Notes: generated by a model not told the origin, from the sequence alone. A stretch of 64,000 nt of DNA from Mycobacterium sp. GA-2829 (GCF_001499965.1 NZ_LQIT01000011.1:58863-122862); one strand, 5' to 3'. Shown: positions 51,427-60,369, numbered from the stretch's first letter. Numbers and translations: made by a program.

Positions 51427-53646
51427 TCATCCACGGGGTAGCCCGAGCACCATCTGCGCGATGATGTTCAGCTGGATCTCTCTGGTGCCGCCGCCGACGA
51501 GTTCGGCGGGCAGGTGCAGGTACGGCTGCACCACCGGCGGGTCGGTGTCCGCCAGCAGCGCCGTGTCACCGGTCAAGCGGAGCGTCGCGGCGAACGTCCG
51601 CCGCAGCATCGCCGCCGTCGCGACCTTGGCGATACTCGACGCAGGCCCGGCGTGCTGCCCGTCGAGCAGCCGCAGCATCTCCCGCACCCCGAGCGCCTTG
51701 ATCGCCCCCGAGTACGCGTCGATGTCCCCCAGCGCGTGCAACGCCGCGTCCTGTTCAGGACCGGCGGTGTCGGCCAGATGACGCAGCGCGCCGGCCCTGT
51801 CGTTGTGCACGTAGTTGCCGATCGCGACGCGCTCCTGGGCCATGGTGGCGATCGCCAACCCCCACCCCGCGGTCGGTTCGCCCAGCAGCATCTCATCGGG
51901 CACGAACACGTCGGTGAGGAACACCTCGTTGAAGTGCGCGTCGCCGGTGGCCTGCCGGATCGGTTGCACCTCAATGCCTTCGGCGCTCATGTCGACGATG
52001 AAGTAGCCGATGCCGCGGTGCTTGCGGGCGTCGGGATCGGTGCGAGCCAGCAGCGCTCCGTAGTGCGCCTGCTGCGCCGACGACGTCCAGATCTTGTGGC
52101 CGTTGATCGTCCAGCCGCCGTCGACCCTGGTGGCCCGGGTGACCAGCGACGCCAGGTCGGAGCCGGCGGACGGTTCGCTGAACAGCTGGCACCACGCCAC
52201 CTCCCCGCGCAGGGTCGGCGGCACCAGGCGGTCGCGCACCTCGGGACGCGCGGCGCTGATCAGCGACGGCACGATCCACTCCGCGATGCCGACCGACGGC
52301 CGTACCAGTTCCGATCGCGCCGCGTACTCCTCGTCGATGATGAGCTGCTGCCGCGGTGTGGCGTCCAGCCCCCACGGGGCGGGATAGTGCGGCGCCACCA
52401 GCCCGGCCTCCGCGAGCGCGGTGCGCTGCGGCCCGGTGGCGAACTGGTCGTAGTCGCCCTGCGGGCGGGGCCCGTCATTGGGCAGGCCGGCCGCGTGGTC
52501 GAGGGCGGCGCGCACCCGGGCCCGGAAGTCGGGCTCCGCATCGCCGAGGCGCACGGTGACATCACGGGCGGTGGTGCGGGTCAGCTCACCGAGGCGTCGA
52601 CTCCATCTGGTGGCCGGGCCGAGTGACGCCGCCAGCGCCGTGGCGCGCCGCCAGTAGAGGTGCAGATCGTGCTCCCAGGTGAATCCGATCGCCCCGAACA
52701 TCGTCAGGGTGTCGAGGACGAGGTCGGGCGCCGGCGTGACGGCCATCAGCACCGCGGTCGCGGCGGCGATGGTGTGTTGTTCGGCGCTTTCCCCGGCTGA
52801 GCGCACGGCGTCCCATGCCGCCGCGGTGGCCAGTTCGCTGCTGATGAGCAGCTCCGCCGCGCGGTGCTGCAACGCTTGGAAGGCGCCGATCGGTTTGCCG
52901 AATTGTTCACGCGTGCGCAGATGTTCGGTGACGGCGTCGACGCACCACCGCAGGATTCCGGATGCCGCGCAGGCGGTGAGGGCGGCGACCGCGCACCGTG
53001 CGGCCTCGAGGTCGATCCCGGGCAGCCGGCGCTCCGGCGCGACGGTGACGCGGTCGAACCGCACCGATGTCGCATCGGTGGTCAGGTCGGTCCCCCGCTG
53101 CGAGTCGGTCACCACGTCGTCGGCGTCGACGACGAACCACAGCAGCCCGTCGTCATCGGTGTGCGCGGCGGTCAGGATCCGGCGCGCGGCACCCGTGCCC
53201 AGCCCGATCCGCGTCGTCCCGGTGACCTCCCACCCGTTCGACACGGCGACGGCCTGCACCGCACCGTCATTCGGCAGGATGACCGCGGCGGTGACACCGC
53301 CCGCGAGGTCGCGCAGGAGGCTGTCCACCGCCGGTGCGGTGTAGGCGAGCAGCGCGACGGCGCCCGCGGCGACGGTGGACAGCAGTGGCCCGGGCAGCAG
53401 TGCCTGGGCGGCGGATTCGATGACGCACGCGGTGTCGACGAGGTCGCCGCCCTGTCCCCCGACCCGCTCCGGCAGGTGGACGGCGTGAAACCCGTTGGCC
53501 ACCAGTTCGTCCCACCAGGCGGGCACCGCACCCGCGGTGAGGTCGTCGAACGCTTCGCGGGTCTTGTCGATCGGCGCGTGGCGAGCGGCGAAGTCGCCGA
53601 CGGCTTCGGACAGGGCGTGCTGTTCGGGTGTCAGCGCGATGGGCAT
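51427..53646 (-). CDS. fused double acyl-CoA dehydrogenase (FadE34-like)
   Basis: A 739-residue fusion of two acyl-CoA dehydrogenase folds. The N-terminal half (about 1-370) has a poor middle domain but keeps the C-terminal FAD segment LRTREQFGKPIGAFQALQH. The C-terminal half (about 385-735) has the canonical middle domain AWCQLFSEPSAGSDLASLVTRA and GWTINGHKIWTSSA but lacks the REQFG segment. So one composite FAD site per chain is likely, as in steroid-type heteromeric dehydrogenases and FadE34. It should oxidise a bulky acyl-CoA. Its start shares one base with the stop of the epimerase gene (TGATG). Confidence 0.88.
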   Translation of the reverse strand: MPIALTPEQHALSEAVGDFAARHAPIDKTREAFDDLTAGAVPAWWDELVANGFHAVHLPERVGGQGGDLVDTACVIESAAQALLPGPLLSTVAAGAVALLAYTAPAVDSLLRDLAGGVTAAVILPNDGAVQAVAVSNGWEVTGTTRIGLGTGAARRILTAAHTDDDGLLWFVVDADDVVTDSQRGTDLTTDATSVRFDRVTVAPERRLPGIDLEAARCAVAALTACAASGILRWCVDAVTEHLRTREQFGKPIGAFQALQHRAAELLISSELATAAAWDAVRSAGESAEQHTIAAATAVLMAVTPAPDLVLDTLTMFGAIGFTWEHDLHLYWRRATALAASLGPATRWSRRLGELTRTTARDVTVRLGDAEPDFRARVRAALDHAAGLPNDGPRPQGDYDQFATGPQRTALAEAGLVAPHYPAPWGLDATPRQQLIIDEEYAARSELVRPSVGIAEWIVPSLISAARPEVRDRLVPPTLRGEVAWCQLFSEPSAGSDLASLVTRATRVDGGWTINGHKIWTSSAQQAHYGALLARTDPDARKHRGIGYFIVDMSAEGIEVQPIRQATGDAHFNEVFLTDVFVPDEMLLGEPTAGWGLAIATMAQERVAIGNYVHNDRAGALRHLADTAGPEQDAALHALGDIDAYSGAIKALGVREMLRLLDGQHAGPASSIAKVATAAMLRRTFAATLRLTGDTALLADTDPPVVQPYLHLPAELVGGGTREIQLNIIAQMVLGLPRG

Positions 53647-54653
53647 CAGCGGTGGTCCTCGACGGGTTGGCGGCGGTGGGCGAGGAAGAACTCCGCGGCC
53701 TCGGCCAGGGCTTGGGTGGTCGGGGCGGGCCGCCACCCGAGTTCGCGTTCGGCCTTGGCATGGTCCATCGGCGACATGATGTGCATGAGCCGGATGGTCA
53801 ACGGCGTGAGTTGGGTGTCACGGCGGCGAAGCCGGGCCAGCCAGGCACTCGGCACCGCCGCCGCGGCCATCACACCGATCGGCATCCCGCGTTGCGGGGG
53901 CGTGACGCCGACTGCTGCACAGGCGGTCTCATAGATCTCGCGGGCGCTCATGAACCGTTCGGAGACGATGTAGCGCTCCCCCGGGCGGCCACGCTCGGCG
54001 GCGAGGATCAGCGCGGCGGCGGCATCTCGCACACCGACGACCTCGGCCCGGGCGCCGTCGATGTAGAACGGCAGCTTGCCGCGCACGGCGGCGCGGACCA
54101 GCCCGCCGTGCGGTGTGGGTAACCAGTCCCCCGGCCCGTAGGTGTTCGACACACACATCGCGACCGCGGGCAGTGCGCGCTCGCGGTGGTACCGCAGCAC
54201 GAGGTCCTCGGCGGCGACGCGGGTTCGCACGTAGTCCCCCGCCTGGTCGAGCCAGTTGTGCGCGGTCTCCTCGGTGGCCAGGCCGGTGCGGGTGCGTCCG
54301 ATGGTCGCGATCGAACTGGTGAACACGAAGCGCTGCAGGTCGGCGTCGGTGACGATGTCGAGAACGCGTTGCAGGCCTTCGACATTGGTCCGCCAGAGCG
54401 GCGTGGGATCGGTCAGCCACGCCCGCGCGTCGACCACGCAGTAGTAGACGACGTCGCAGTCGGCGACCGCCGCGCGCACCGCGGCGTCGTCGAAGACGCC
54501 CCCGTAGTGGCGTTCGACGGGCAGGCCGTCGATGCCGCGCGTCGAACTGGTTCGGCGGAGCAGTACGCGCACGTCGTCGCCCCGGTCCACCAACTGGCGC
54601 GTGACGTGGGAGCCCAGAAAGCCGCTGGCCCCGATGACGAGCTTCTTCCCCAC
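53646..54653 (-). CDS. NAD-dependent epimerase/dehydratase (extended SDR, 3-beta-HSD-like)
   Basis: A 335-residue extended short-chain dehydrogenase. The nucleotide motif is [17 protein letters not shown], then [12 protein letters not shown] for the serine region. The catalytic YxxxK place reads [11 protein letters not shown], with Arg in place of Lys, and SNTYGPGDW follows. The protein resembles 3-beta-hydroxysteroid dehydrogenase-like and dihydroflavonol reductase-like enzymes. It is first in a five-gene operon with the dehydrogenase, thiolase, DUF35 and SnoaL genes. GTG 54653 follows GGGGAG. The Lys to Arg change may reduce or alter catalysis. Confidence 0.82.
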   Translation of the reverse strand: MGKKLVIGASGFLGSHVTRQLVDRGDDVRVLLRRTSSTRGIDGLPVERHYGGVFDDAAVRAAVADCDVVYYCVVDARAWLTDPTPLWRTNVEGLQRVLDIVTDADLQRFVFTSSIATIGRTRTGLATEETAHNWLDQAGDYVRTRVAAEDLVLRYHRERALPAVAMCVSNTYGPGDWLPTPHGGLVRAAVRGKLPFYIDGARAEVVGVRDAAAALILAAERGRPGERYIVSERFMSAREIYETACAAVGVTPPQRGMPIGVMAAAAVPSAWLARLRRRDTQLTPLTIRLMHIMSPMDHAKAERELGWRPAPTTQALAEAAEFFLAHRRQPVEDHR

Positions 54654-54670
54654 GCATCTCCCCGTGTCCG

Positions 54671-54693
54671 AGACGAGACGGTTCGTCTCGTCT
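54671..54693. promoter_or_regulatory. perfect inverted repeat, operator for the divergent TetR regulator
   Basis: AGACGAGACG and CGTCTCGTCT are exact 10-base complements around GTT. The site lies between the divergent start codons at 54653 and 54712, the standard place for a TetR operator controlling both the catabolic operon and the regulator gene. Confidence 0.75.
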
Positions 54694-54711
54694 GTGGCAG
54701 ACTACGGGGCG

Positions 54712-55302
54712 ATGACGCAGCCCGCAATGCCCGACGGGGGGACCGCGCCGCCGCGGCGGCGCAGCGAGAAGTCCCGCGTGGCGATCGTCGCCGCGACCCG
54801 TGAGCTGCTGCTCGAACGCGGCTTCGACGGGCTGTCCATCGAGGCCGTCGCCGCGCGCGCCGGCGTGGGCAAGCAGACGATCTACCGCTGGTGGCCGAGC
54901 CGGCCCGCACTGGTCGCCGACGTGCTGCTCGAGGATGCGCACGAGATCCTGGCGCCGGTCCGCGACACCGGGGATCTCGTCGCGGATGTGGTGACGTGGA
55001 TCGACAAACTGGCGACCACGCTGACCAGTCGCAGAGGGAACGCGATGCTGCGCATCCTCACGGTCGCGTCACTGGAGCACGAGGACACCGCCGCGCGGCT
55101 ACGGGCGGGTTTCGGCGATCCGCTGCACGCCTCGGTGCGCGACCGACTCCTGGCCGCGGGTGTCGACGAGCCGACGGCGGAGTCCGCCGCGGAGGCCATC
55201 GTCGGGGGAGTGGTGTACGCGATTCAACGAGAGGGCTGTTCGTACTCGCGGGAGCGCGCGCAGCGCACCGCACGCCTGATCGCCGAGCCGCTGGTGAACT
55301 AG
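54712..55302 (+). CDS. TetR regulator of the adjacent catabolic operon
   Basis: A 196-residue TetR protein. The HTH reads [38 protein letters not shown], the strong AcrR-type pattern; the rest is the helical ligand domain. The ATG at 54712 is the first start after the perfect operator, and the reading upstream of it is antisense to the epimerase gene. It most likely represses the divergent operon until an acyl-CoA ligand binds, by analogy with KstR-type regulators. A strong hairpin terminator follows its stop. Confidence 0.87.
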   Translation: MTQPAMPDGGTAPPRRRSEKSRVAIVAATRELLLERGFDGLSIEAVAARAGVGKQTIYRWWPSRPALVADVLLEDAHEILAPVRDTGDLVADVVTWIDKLATTLTSRRGNAMLRILTVASLEHEDTAARLRAGFGDPLHASVRDRLLAAGVDEPTAESAAEAIVGGVVYAIQREGCSYSRERAQRTARLIAEPLVN

Positions 55303-55333
55303 CAGAGGCCGGGTCATGACGACCCGGCCTCTG
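55303..55333. terminator. bidirectional terminator between tetR and the collagen-like gene
   Basis: CAGAGGCCGGGTC (55303-55315) and GACCCGGCCTCTG (55321-55333) are perfect 13-base complements with an ATGAC loop, between convergent stop codons. Confidence 0.88.
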
Positions 55334-55346
55334 TGCATGTCAGGTG

Positions 55347-55829
55347 TTATCCGATGCAGCCGACACCGGGGATGCAGCCCTGGACCCCGTCGGGGCCGGC
55401 AGAACCGCTGGGACCGCCCGGGATCGAACCGCTCACGCCACCGGGACCGGCAGTGCCCTCAGGGCCACCGGGGATGACGCCGCTGGCACCGTCGGGACCT
55501 GCCTCACCGGCCGGACCGCCGGGGATGGCGCCCGCCGCGCCGTCGGGACCCGCGACACCGCCCGGACCGCCCGGGATCACGCCGCTGGCACCGTCAGGTC
55601 CCGCGACACCGCCGGGACCACCGGGGATGCCGCCCGCTGCGCCGTCAGGACCCGCAACACCGTTCGGGCCGACGAAGCACGCGCTACCGTCGGCGTTGAC
55701 GCACGGCGGCGGAGGCTGGGTGACGAAACTTCCTGTGCTACCGAACGCCGCCGGCGCGAGCGCGATCGCAGATGCGGCAACGCCTGCGAACAGGCCCGGG
55801 GCGACGGCTTTACTCATTTTGTTTCGCAT
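55347..55829 (-). CDS. secreted collagen-like repeat protein
   Basis: About 160 residues. A signal peptide (MSKAVAPGLFAGVAASAIALAPAAFG) precedes a short Cys-containing stretch, CVNADGSACF, then five and a half copies of a 17-residue Gly/Pro-rich unit typified by GVAGPDGASGVIPGGPG, and it ends CIPGVGCIG. The cysteines at both ends could close disulfides. Each unit has Gly-X-Y triplets interrupted by a PGGPG break, so a regular triple helix is unlikely to be continuous. The start is uncertain: ATG 55829 is used; ATG 55817 and TTG 55862 are alternatives. Confidence 0.65.
   Translation of the reverse strand: MRNKMSKAVAPGLFAGVAASAIALAPAAFGSTGSFVTQPPPPCVNADGSACFVGPNGVAGPDGAAGGIPGGPGGVAGPDGASGVIPGGPGGVAGPDGAAGAIPGGPAGEAGPDGASGVIPGGPEGTAGPGGVSGSIPGGPSGSAGPDGVQGCIPGVGCIG
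55407..55661 (-). repeat. five tandem 51-bp/17-residue collagen-like repeats
   Basis: Successive units share AGPDG, then a variable pair, then IPGGP. Five full units are followed by a partial sixth. Their near-identity at DNA level makes length variation between strains likely. Confidence 0.85.
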
Positions 55830-55948
55830 GAATAAGCCATTGCCGCCGACTCTTTCGTTCAAACCACCCCGATTCGTGACGGTTTCATCGATGTGCGGCG
55901 GTTTAGGCCGCGGCGCAGCCGGTTATGACGGGCGCAGGAGGTTGGCCC

Positions 55949-57451
55949 TTGACGACTGGACATCTCGACGCGGATCGGCCGACCGAACCGATTCATGTGC
56001 CCGGCGCCATCGTCGGCGGGCGCTATCGACTCGTGGCGGCGCACGGCGCCACGTCGCTGCTCGAATTCTGGCAGGCCGTCGACCTGGCGAGTGGTCAGCA
56101 CGTGGCGCTCACCGTTGTTGATGCGAGTGCGACGCTGCCCGTGGAGTGGGTGAATGAGATCCTGTCGCAGACGGTGCGGTTGCGCGGCCTCGACACCGCC
56201 GGCATCGCCCCCATCCTCGACGTCCTGCACACCGGGCGCTACGGGGTCGTGGTGGGGGAGTGGGTGCCCGGCGGCACCCTGACCGAGGTCGCCGGGACGG
56301 GCCCCTCACCGGTCGCCGCGGCGGGAGCACTCGAAACGCTCGCGACGGCCGCCGAGGTCGCCCACCGCGCAAGCCTTCGCCTTGGCGTCGACCATCCGGC
56401 GCGAATCCGGGTCAGCACGGCAGGACACGCAGTACTCGCCTTTCCGGCTACCTTGCCCGACACCACGCCGTACGGTGATCTGCGCGGGATCGGATGCTGC
56501 CTCTACGCGCTGCTGACCGGTACCTGGCCGGAGGACGAGACACCCGTACCGTTGGCTGAGTTGCGCTCGGACGCACCGTATTTGGTCTCTGCCACCGCGG
56601 ACGGTCTGGTCCGGCCACAGCCCGGTATCACCAGCGCGGCCACCCTGGTGACGATGCTGCGACAGGCCGCGCACGACGGTGCGGGCGACGGTGCCGACAT
56701 CCGGGTCCTGCCGCCGCTCGACCCGCCACCGCCGGGCGTCTACGCGACGTTCCGCAACTTCGGACCGGCCGAGGAGAAGCAGGCCGCCCGCAGGAGCGTG
56801 CTGCGGGCGACGATCGGTGCGGCGGCCGCCGTCGTGGCCGTGGGTGTGGTGACGTTGGGGTCCAGCCTCAACGGCGTCCTCGAGGCCCCGGATCAGACGG
56901 CGGCGATCGACGCCGGTCAGCTTGGCCTACAGGACGATCCGACGCCGGTCGCGCCGCCGCCGCGGGAGACGGTCAAGGCGGGCGCCGCGCAGGCGCCGGT
57001 CAAACCCGCGCGGGCCGAAGTGTTCTCGCCGGACGGTCGGCCCGACAACCCCGGTGAGGCGGGCCGGGTCATCGACGGCGACCCGGCGACGGCGTGGACG
57101 ACGGACCGGTATTACGACACCGAACCGTTCCCGAAGTTCAAGGAGGGGCTCGGCCTGATGCTGGAGCTTCCCGCGCCGACGTCACTCGGGACGGTCACTG
57201 TCGAATCACCCAGCGCGGGAACGGTTGTCGAACTCCGGTCGGCGCGCGGCCCGTCCCCGTCCGGCCTGGCGGAGACCAGCGAACTGAGCGCGCCGACACC
57301 GCTACAGCCGGGCCTCACCACCATCGCGGTGCGTAGCCGGGAGCCGGTCGACCGGGTGCTGGTGTGGGTACGGACCCTGGGCAGCACCGACGGCCGCAAT
57401 CAGGCCTCGGTCTCCGAGATCACGGTGCACCCGCCGGCACCGCCGGCGTAG
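55949..57451 (+). CDS. membrane-anchored pseudokinase with extracellular discoidin-like domain (MviN tail-like)
   Basis: A 500-residue protein. The N-terminal domain (about 15-260) has the Ser/Thr kinase fold outline but not the catalytic residues: the VAIK lysine position reads VALTVV, the catalytic loop is replaced by GVDHPARIRV, and DFG by AFP. A membrane helix follows (about 285-305, ATIGAAAAVVAVGVVTLG), and an outer beta domain has AGRVIDGDPATAWTTDRYYD and VSEITVHPPA, as in discoidin/carbohydrate-binding folds. This matches the C-terminal half of MviN/MurJ of mycobacteria, here without the flippase part. The TTG at 55949 has a perfect AGGAGG at seven bases; ATG 55925 has none. Confidence 0.8.
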   Translation: MTTGHLDADRPTEPIHVPGAIVGGRYRLVAAHGATSLLEFWQAVDLASGQHVALTVVDASATLPVEWVNEILSQTVRLRGLDTAGIAPILDVLHTGRYGVVVGEWVPGGTLTEVAGTGPSPVAAAGALETLATAAEVAHRASLRLGVDHPARIRVSTAGHAVLAFPATLPDTTPYGDLRGIGCCLYALLTGTWPEDETPVPLAELRSDAPYLVSATADGLVRPQPGITSAATLVTMLRQAAHDGAGDGADIRVLPPLDPPPPGVYATFRNFGPAEEKQAARRSVLRATIGAAAAVVAVGVVTLGSSLNGVLEAPDQTAAIDAGQLGLQDDPTPVAPPPRETVKAGAAQAPVKPARAEVFSPDGRPDNPGEAGRVIDGDPATAWTTDRYYDTEPFPKFKEGLGLMLELPAPTSLGTVTVESPSAGTVVELRSARGPSPSGLAETSELSAPTPLQPGLTTIAVRSREPVDRVLVWVRTLGSTDGRNQASVSEITVHPPAPPA

Positions 57452-57529
57452 GCCGTTCCCCGGCGCCAATCGCTCGCGTTCGTTACGATCCGGTCGGTCA
57501 GGGCATTTCGTGGGAAGAGGCCGTTTCCG

Positions 57530-58558
57530 ATGGATGAGTTTCCGCAAGACTACGAGATCTTCGACCTCGGCGACGTGACGTTGCAGCACGGTGCCACGCT
57601 GCGCGACGCCAAGTTGGCGTACAAGACCTACGGCGAACTGAACGCCGACAAGAGCAACGCGATCGTCTATCCGACCTGGTACTCGGGACGCCACTGGGAC
57701 AACGAGTGGCTGATCGGCGAGGGCATGGCGCTCGACCCGACGAAGTACTTCATCATCGTCCCGAACATGCTCGGCAACGGGTTGTCGTCGTCACCGTCGA
57801 ACACCCCGCCACCGTACGACGCCGCGCGCTTCCCGCACGTCACCTTCTACGACCAGGTCGAGCAGCAGCACAAGCTGGTCACGTCGTTCGGCATCGAGAC
57901 TCTGCCGCTGGTGACCGGGTGGTCGATGGGCGCGGGGCAGACCTACCAGTGGGCGGTCAGCTATCCGGACATGGTGCAGCGCGCACTGCCGTTCTGCGGG
58001 TCGTCCAAGACCAGTGAGCACAACATCGTGTTCCTCGAGGGCGTCAAGTCAGCGCTCACCGCCGATGCGGCGTTCAAGGAGGGCTGGTACACCGAGAAGC
58101 CCACCAAGGGGCTGCGGGCGGCGGCGCGCGTGTACGCCGGATGGGGTTTCTCGCAGGCGTTCTACTGGCGCCAGGAGTACAAGAAGATGGGCTACTCGTC
58201 GCTCGAGGACTTCCTCGTCGGATTCTGGGAGGGCTTCTTCCTGGACCGTCGCGATCCTAACAACCTGCTGGCGATGCTGTGGACCTGGCAGAACGGCAAC
58301 GTCGGGGCGACGCCCGGCCGAGGGTTCGACGGCGACCAGGTCGCGGCGCTGAAGACCATCAAGGCGAAGATGATCGTGGTGCCCGCCGAGAAGGATCTCT
58401 ACTTCCCGCCCGAGGACGAGGAGTTCGCCGTCAGCCACATCCCGAACGCCGAATTACGTGTGATCCCAGGCGTTTACGGTCACTTCGCCGGCGGCGACGC
58501 GAACCCGGACGACAACCGCTTCATCGACGAGGCCATCAAGGATCTGCTCGCGCGGTGA
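57530..58558 (+). CDS. alpha/beta hydrolase of the homoserine O-acetyltransferase (MetX)-like family
   Basis: A 342-residue alpha/beta hydrolase. The nucleophile elbow is TGWSMGAGQTYQWAV (Ser in GWSMG), with the Asp in AEKDLYFPPEDE and the His in GVYGHFAGG. The N-terminal region LAYKTYGELNADKSNAIVYPTWYSG is typical of the MetX superfamily. True MetX has GGSMGG and oxyanion features that differ here, so it is probably an uncharacterised esterase or acyltransferase relative. ATG 57530 has GGAAGAGG upstream. Confidence 0.82.
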   Translation: MDEFPQDYEIFDLGDVTLQHGATLRDAKLAYKTYGELNADKSNAIVYPTWYSGRHWDNEWLIGEGMALDPTKYFIIVPNMLGNGLSSSPSNTPPPYDAARFPHVTFYDQVEQQHKLVTSFGIETLPLVTGWSMGAGQTYQWAVSYPDMVQRALPFCGSSKTSEHNIVFLEGVKSALTADAAFKEGWYTEKPTKGLRAAARVYAGWGFSQAFYWRQEYKKMGYSSLEDFLVGFWEGFFLDRRDPNNLLAMLWTWQNGNVGATPGRGFDGDQVAALKTIKAKMIVVPAEKDLYFPPEDEEFAVSHIPNAELRVIPGVYGHFAGGDANPDDNRFIDEAIKDLLAR

Positions 58559-58603
58559 TATTCGTGTGCGCCACCCGCGACGGGTGTGACACCGTCGGTA
58601 CAC

Positions 58604-59800
58604 ATGACGTCATCAGGCCCGAGCGGGATCGTCGTCCGCGGTGGTGAGGAATCGGACCGGCCCGGCATCGGGCTGCTGACCTCGACCGGTTTCGGTGAGG
58701 AGCCGTCCCCCGAAGCGGACGCCATGTGGGATTCGATCACGCCCGACGACGGCGTGGTGGTGGCCTGCGACGGCCCCGACGTCGTCGGTGTCGCGAAGTA
58801 CTTCGACCTGAGCCTGACGCTCCCCGGCGGCGGGGTGCTGCCCATGGCGGGGGTGTCCGATGTCGTGGTGGCACCGACCCATCGGCGGCGAGGCGTGCTG
58901 CGGGCGATGTTCGCCGAGTTACACGACCGAATCGTGGCGGCGGGGTATCCGGCGGCCGGGCTGACCGCATCGGAGGGCGGAATCTACGGCCGGTTCGGAT
59001 ACGGTCCCGCCACGATCGACCAGTCACTGCGCGTCGAGCGCAAGCGAGCCGCGTTCCATCCCGACGTACCCGACCCCGGCGGGGTGCGCATCGTGCGGCC
59101 GGGGGAGCACCGCGCGGAGTTCGAGGAGATCTACGAGCGCTGGCGGCTGCGCACGCCCGGCGGATTGCCGACGCCGAAGGCACTGTGGGACAACGTGTTC
59201 GCGGACCGCCCGGAGGGCCGCGGTGGCGGCACGTCGCTGTTCGCGTTGCTCCACGCCGACGGGTTCGCGTTCTACCGCGTGCACGGCGCGCGCCCCGACC
59301 GCACCGCGCGGGTGACGAAGTTCGCGGCGCTGACCCCGGACGCGCACACCGCGCTGTGGCGGGCGCTGATGGGTCTCGACTTGATGGACGCGGTCGAGAT
59401 CAACACCCACCCGGGGGATGCGCTGCCGTACCTGCTCGCCGACGCCCGGGTGGTGCGCACGACGGGGGCGGTGGACGATCTGTGGCTGCGGCTGCTCGAT
59501 GTGCCGACCACGCTAGCGGCGCGGCACTACGGCGCGGACCTGTCGATCGTGGTCGAGGTGGCGGGCGGCGGACGGTTCGCGCTCGATGTGCGCGACGGAC
59601 GCGCCGAATGCGCGCCGACCGACCGGCCCGCCGACGTCCACACCGACCTTTCAGTTGTGGGCAGCCTGTTCCTCGGCGCGCATAAGGCGTCGGCGTTCGC
59701 GGCCGCGGGCCGGCTGCGGTGCGCCGACGGCGCGCTACTGCCACTCATCGACGCGGCATTCGCCTCCGACGTCCCCGCGCAGCTCGGCTTCGGATTCTGA
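58604..59800 (+). CDS. eis: Eis-family N-acetyltransferase
   Basis: A 398-residue tandem-GNAT protein of the Eis family, which acetylates aminoglycosides and protein lysines in mycobacteria. The first GNAT domain has the acetyl-CoA motif VAPTHRRRGVLRAMFAELHD; the second domain and the sterol-carrier-like C-terminal domain (LSIVVEVAGGGRFALDVRDG) follow, and the chain ends in GFGF, the family's conserved terminal Phe whose carboxylate helps catalysis. ATG 58604 is chosen; a GTG at 58586 is possible. M. tuberculosis Eis has about 400 residues. Resistance potential cannot be judged from sequence alone. Confidence 0.87.
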   Translation: MTSSGPSGIVVRGGEESDRPGIGLLTSTGFGEEPSPEADAMWDSITPDDGVVVACDGPDVVGVAKYFDLSLTLPGGGVLPMAGVSDVVVAPTHRRRGVLRAMFAELHDRIVAAGYPAAGLTASEGGIYGRFGYGPATIDQSLRVERKRAAFHPDVPDPGGVRIVRPGEHRAEFEEIYERWRLRTPGGLPTPKALWDNVFADRPEGRGGGTSLFALLHADGFAFYRVHGARPDRTARVTKFAALTPDAHTALWRALMGLDLMDAVEINTHPGDALPYLLADARVVRTTGAVDDLWLRLLDVPTTLAARHYGADLSIVVEVAGGGRFALDVRDGRAECAPTDRPADVHTDLSVVGSLFLGAHKASAFAAAGRLRCADGALLPLIDAAFASDVPAQLGFGF

Positions 59801-59815
59801 GGTACCGGGTGGTGG

Positions 59816-60322
59816 CTAGAAGCCGAACAACTCGTCGAGGCGATCGCGCCGCCGTATGAAGAAGTAGTTGGCGTGGCGGATTCCGTACCGCACAGGGTTC
59901 TCAGCCAACCACCGGTCGTAACAGCGGCGCTGCGGGTCATCCTGCTTCTCAGCGCCGAGAATGTCGCCGGAGCGGCACCACACAAGCTGACCCAGGGTGA
60001 ACCCGGTGTTGGCGGCGGAGTCGAAGACCGAGCGTCCCGACGGATCTGCGACGAGCAATGCCAACTGATGTCCGACCTTGTTCCGCGCGAACCGCAGGCC
60101 CAAGATCACCTGGCCATGGCTGTCGTCGTCACGGTGTTTCTCGTACGCCTTGCCGAAGTGGTGCCGATAATGCTCATCGAGACTGAAAACCCACCACAGT
60201 GTTTCGCCGAGCGCCGCGTACCACGCGGCCACGTCGCGACCGGCGAGAGCATGTTGCAATCGCCCGTGAGCGTCGAGGAAGGCGCGGAATGCCAGGTCGG
60301 AATCAGTCGGAGTAGCGCTCAT
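59816..60322 (-). CDS. hypothetical protein (conserved-looking, 168 residues)
   Basis: A soluble protein of 168 residues with no motif that I recognise. It is rich in aromatic and charged residues: YAALGETLWWVFSLDEHYRHHFG, LGLRFARNKVGHQLALLV and YDRWLAENPVRYGIRHANYFF. The RNKVGHQ segment and the even distribution of codons argue for a real gene. The ATG at 60322 follows GAGGT at five bases. It is convergent with eis, and its promoter would lie beyond the tRNA terminator. Confidence 0.6.
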   Translation of the reverse strand: MSATPTDSDLAFRAFLDAHGRLQHALAGRDVAAWYAALGETLWWVFSLDEHYRHHFGKAYEKHRDDDSHGQVILGLRFARNKVGHQLALLVADPSGRSVFDSAANTGFTLGQLVWCRSGDILGAEKQDDPQRRCYDRWLAENPVRYGIRHANYFFIRRRDRLDELFGF

Positions 60323-60369
60323 TCGGCACCTCGTGAAACAAAGACGGGCACGAGCCCACAAACACAGAA

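Noticed and set aside
57530..58558. metX (homoserine O-acetyltransferase)
   Set aside because: The fold and serine elbow fit the superfamily, but the elbow GWSMG and the flanking residues differ from true MetX, and no metC/metY-type neighbour is present.
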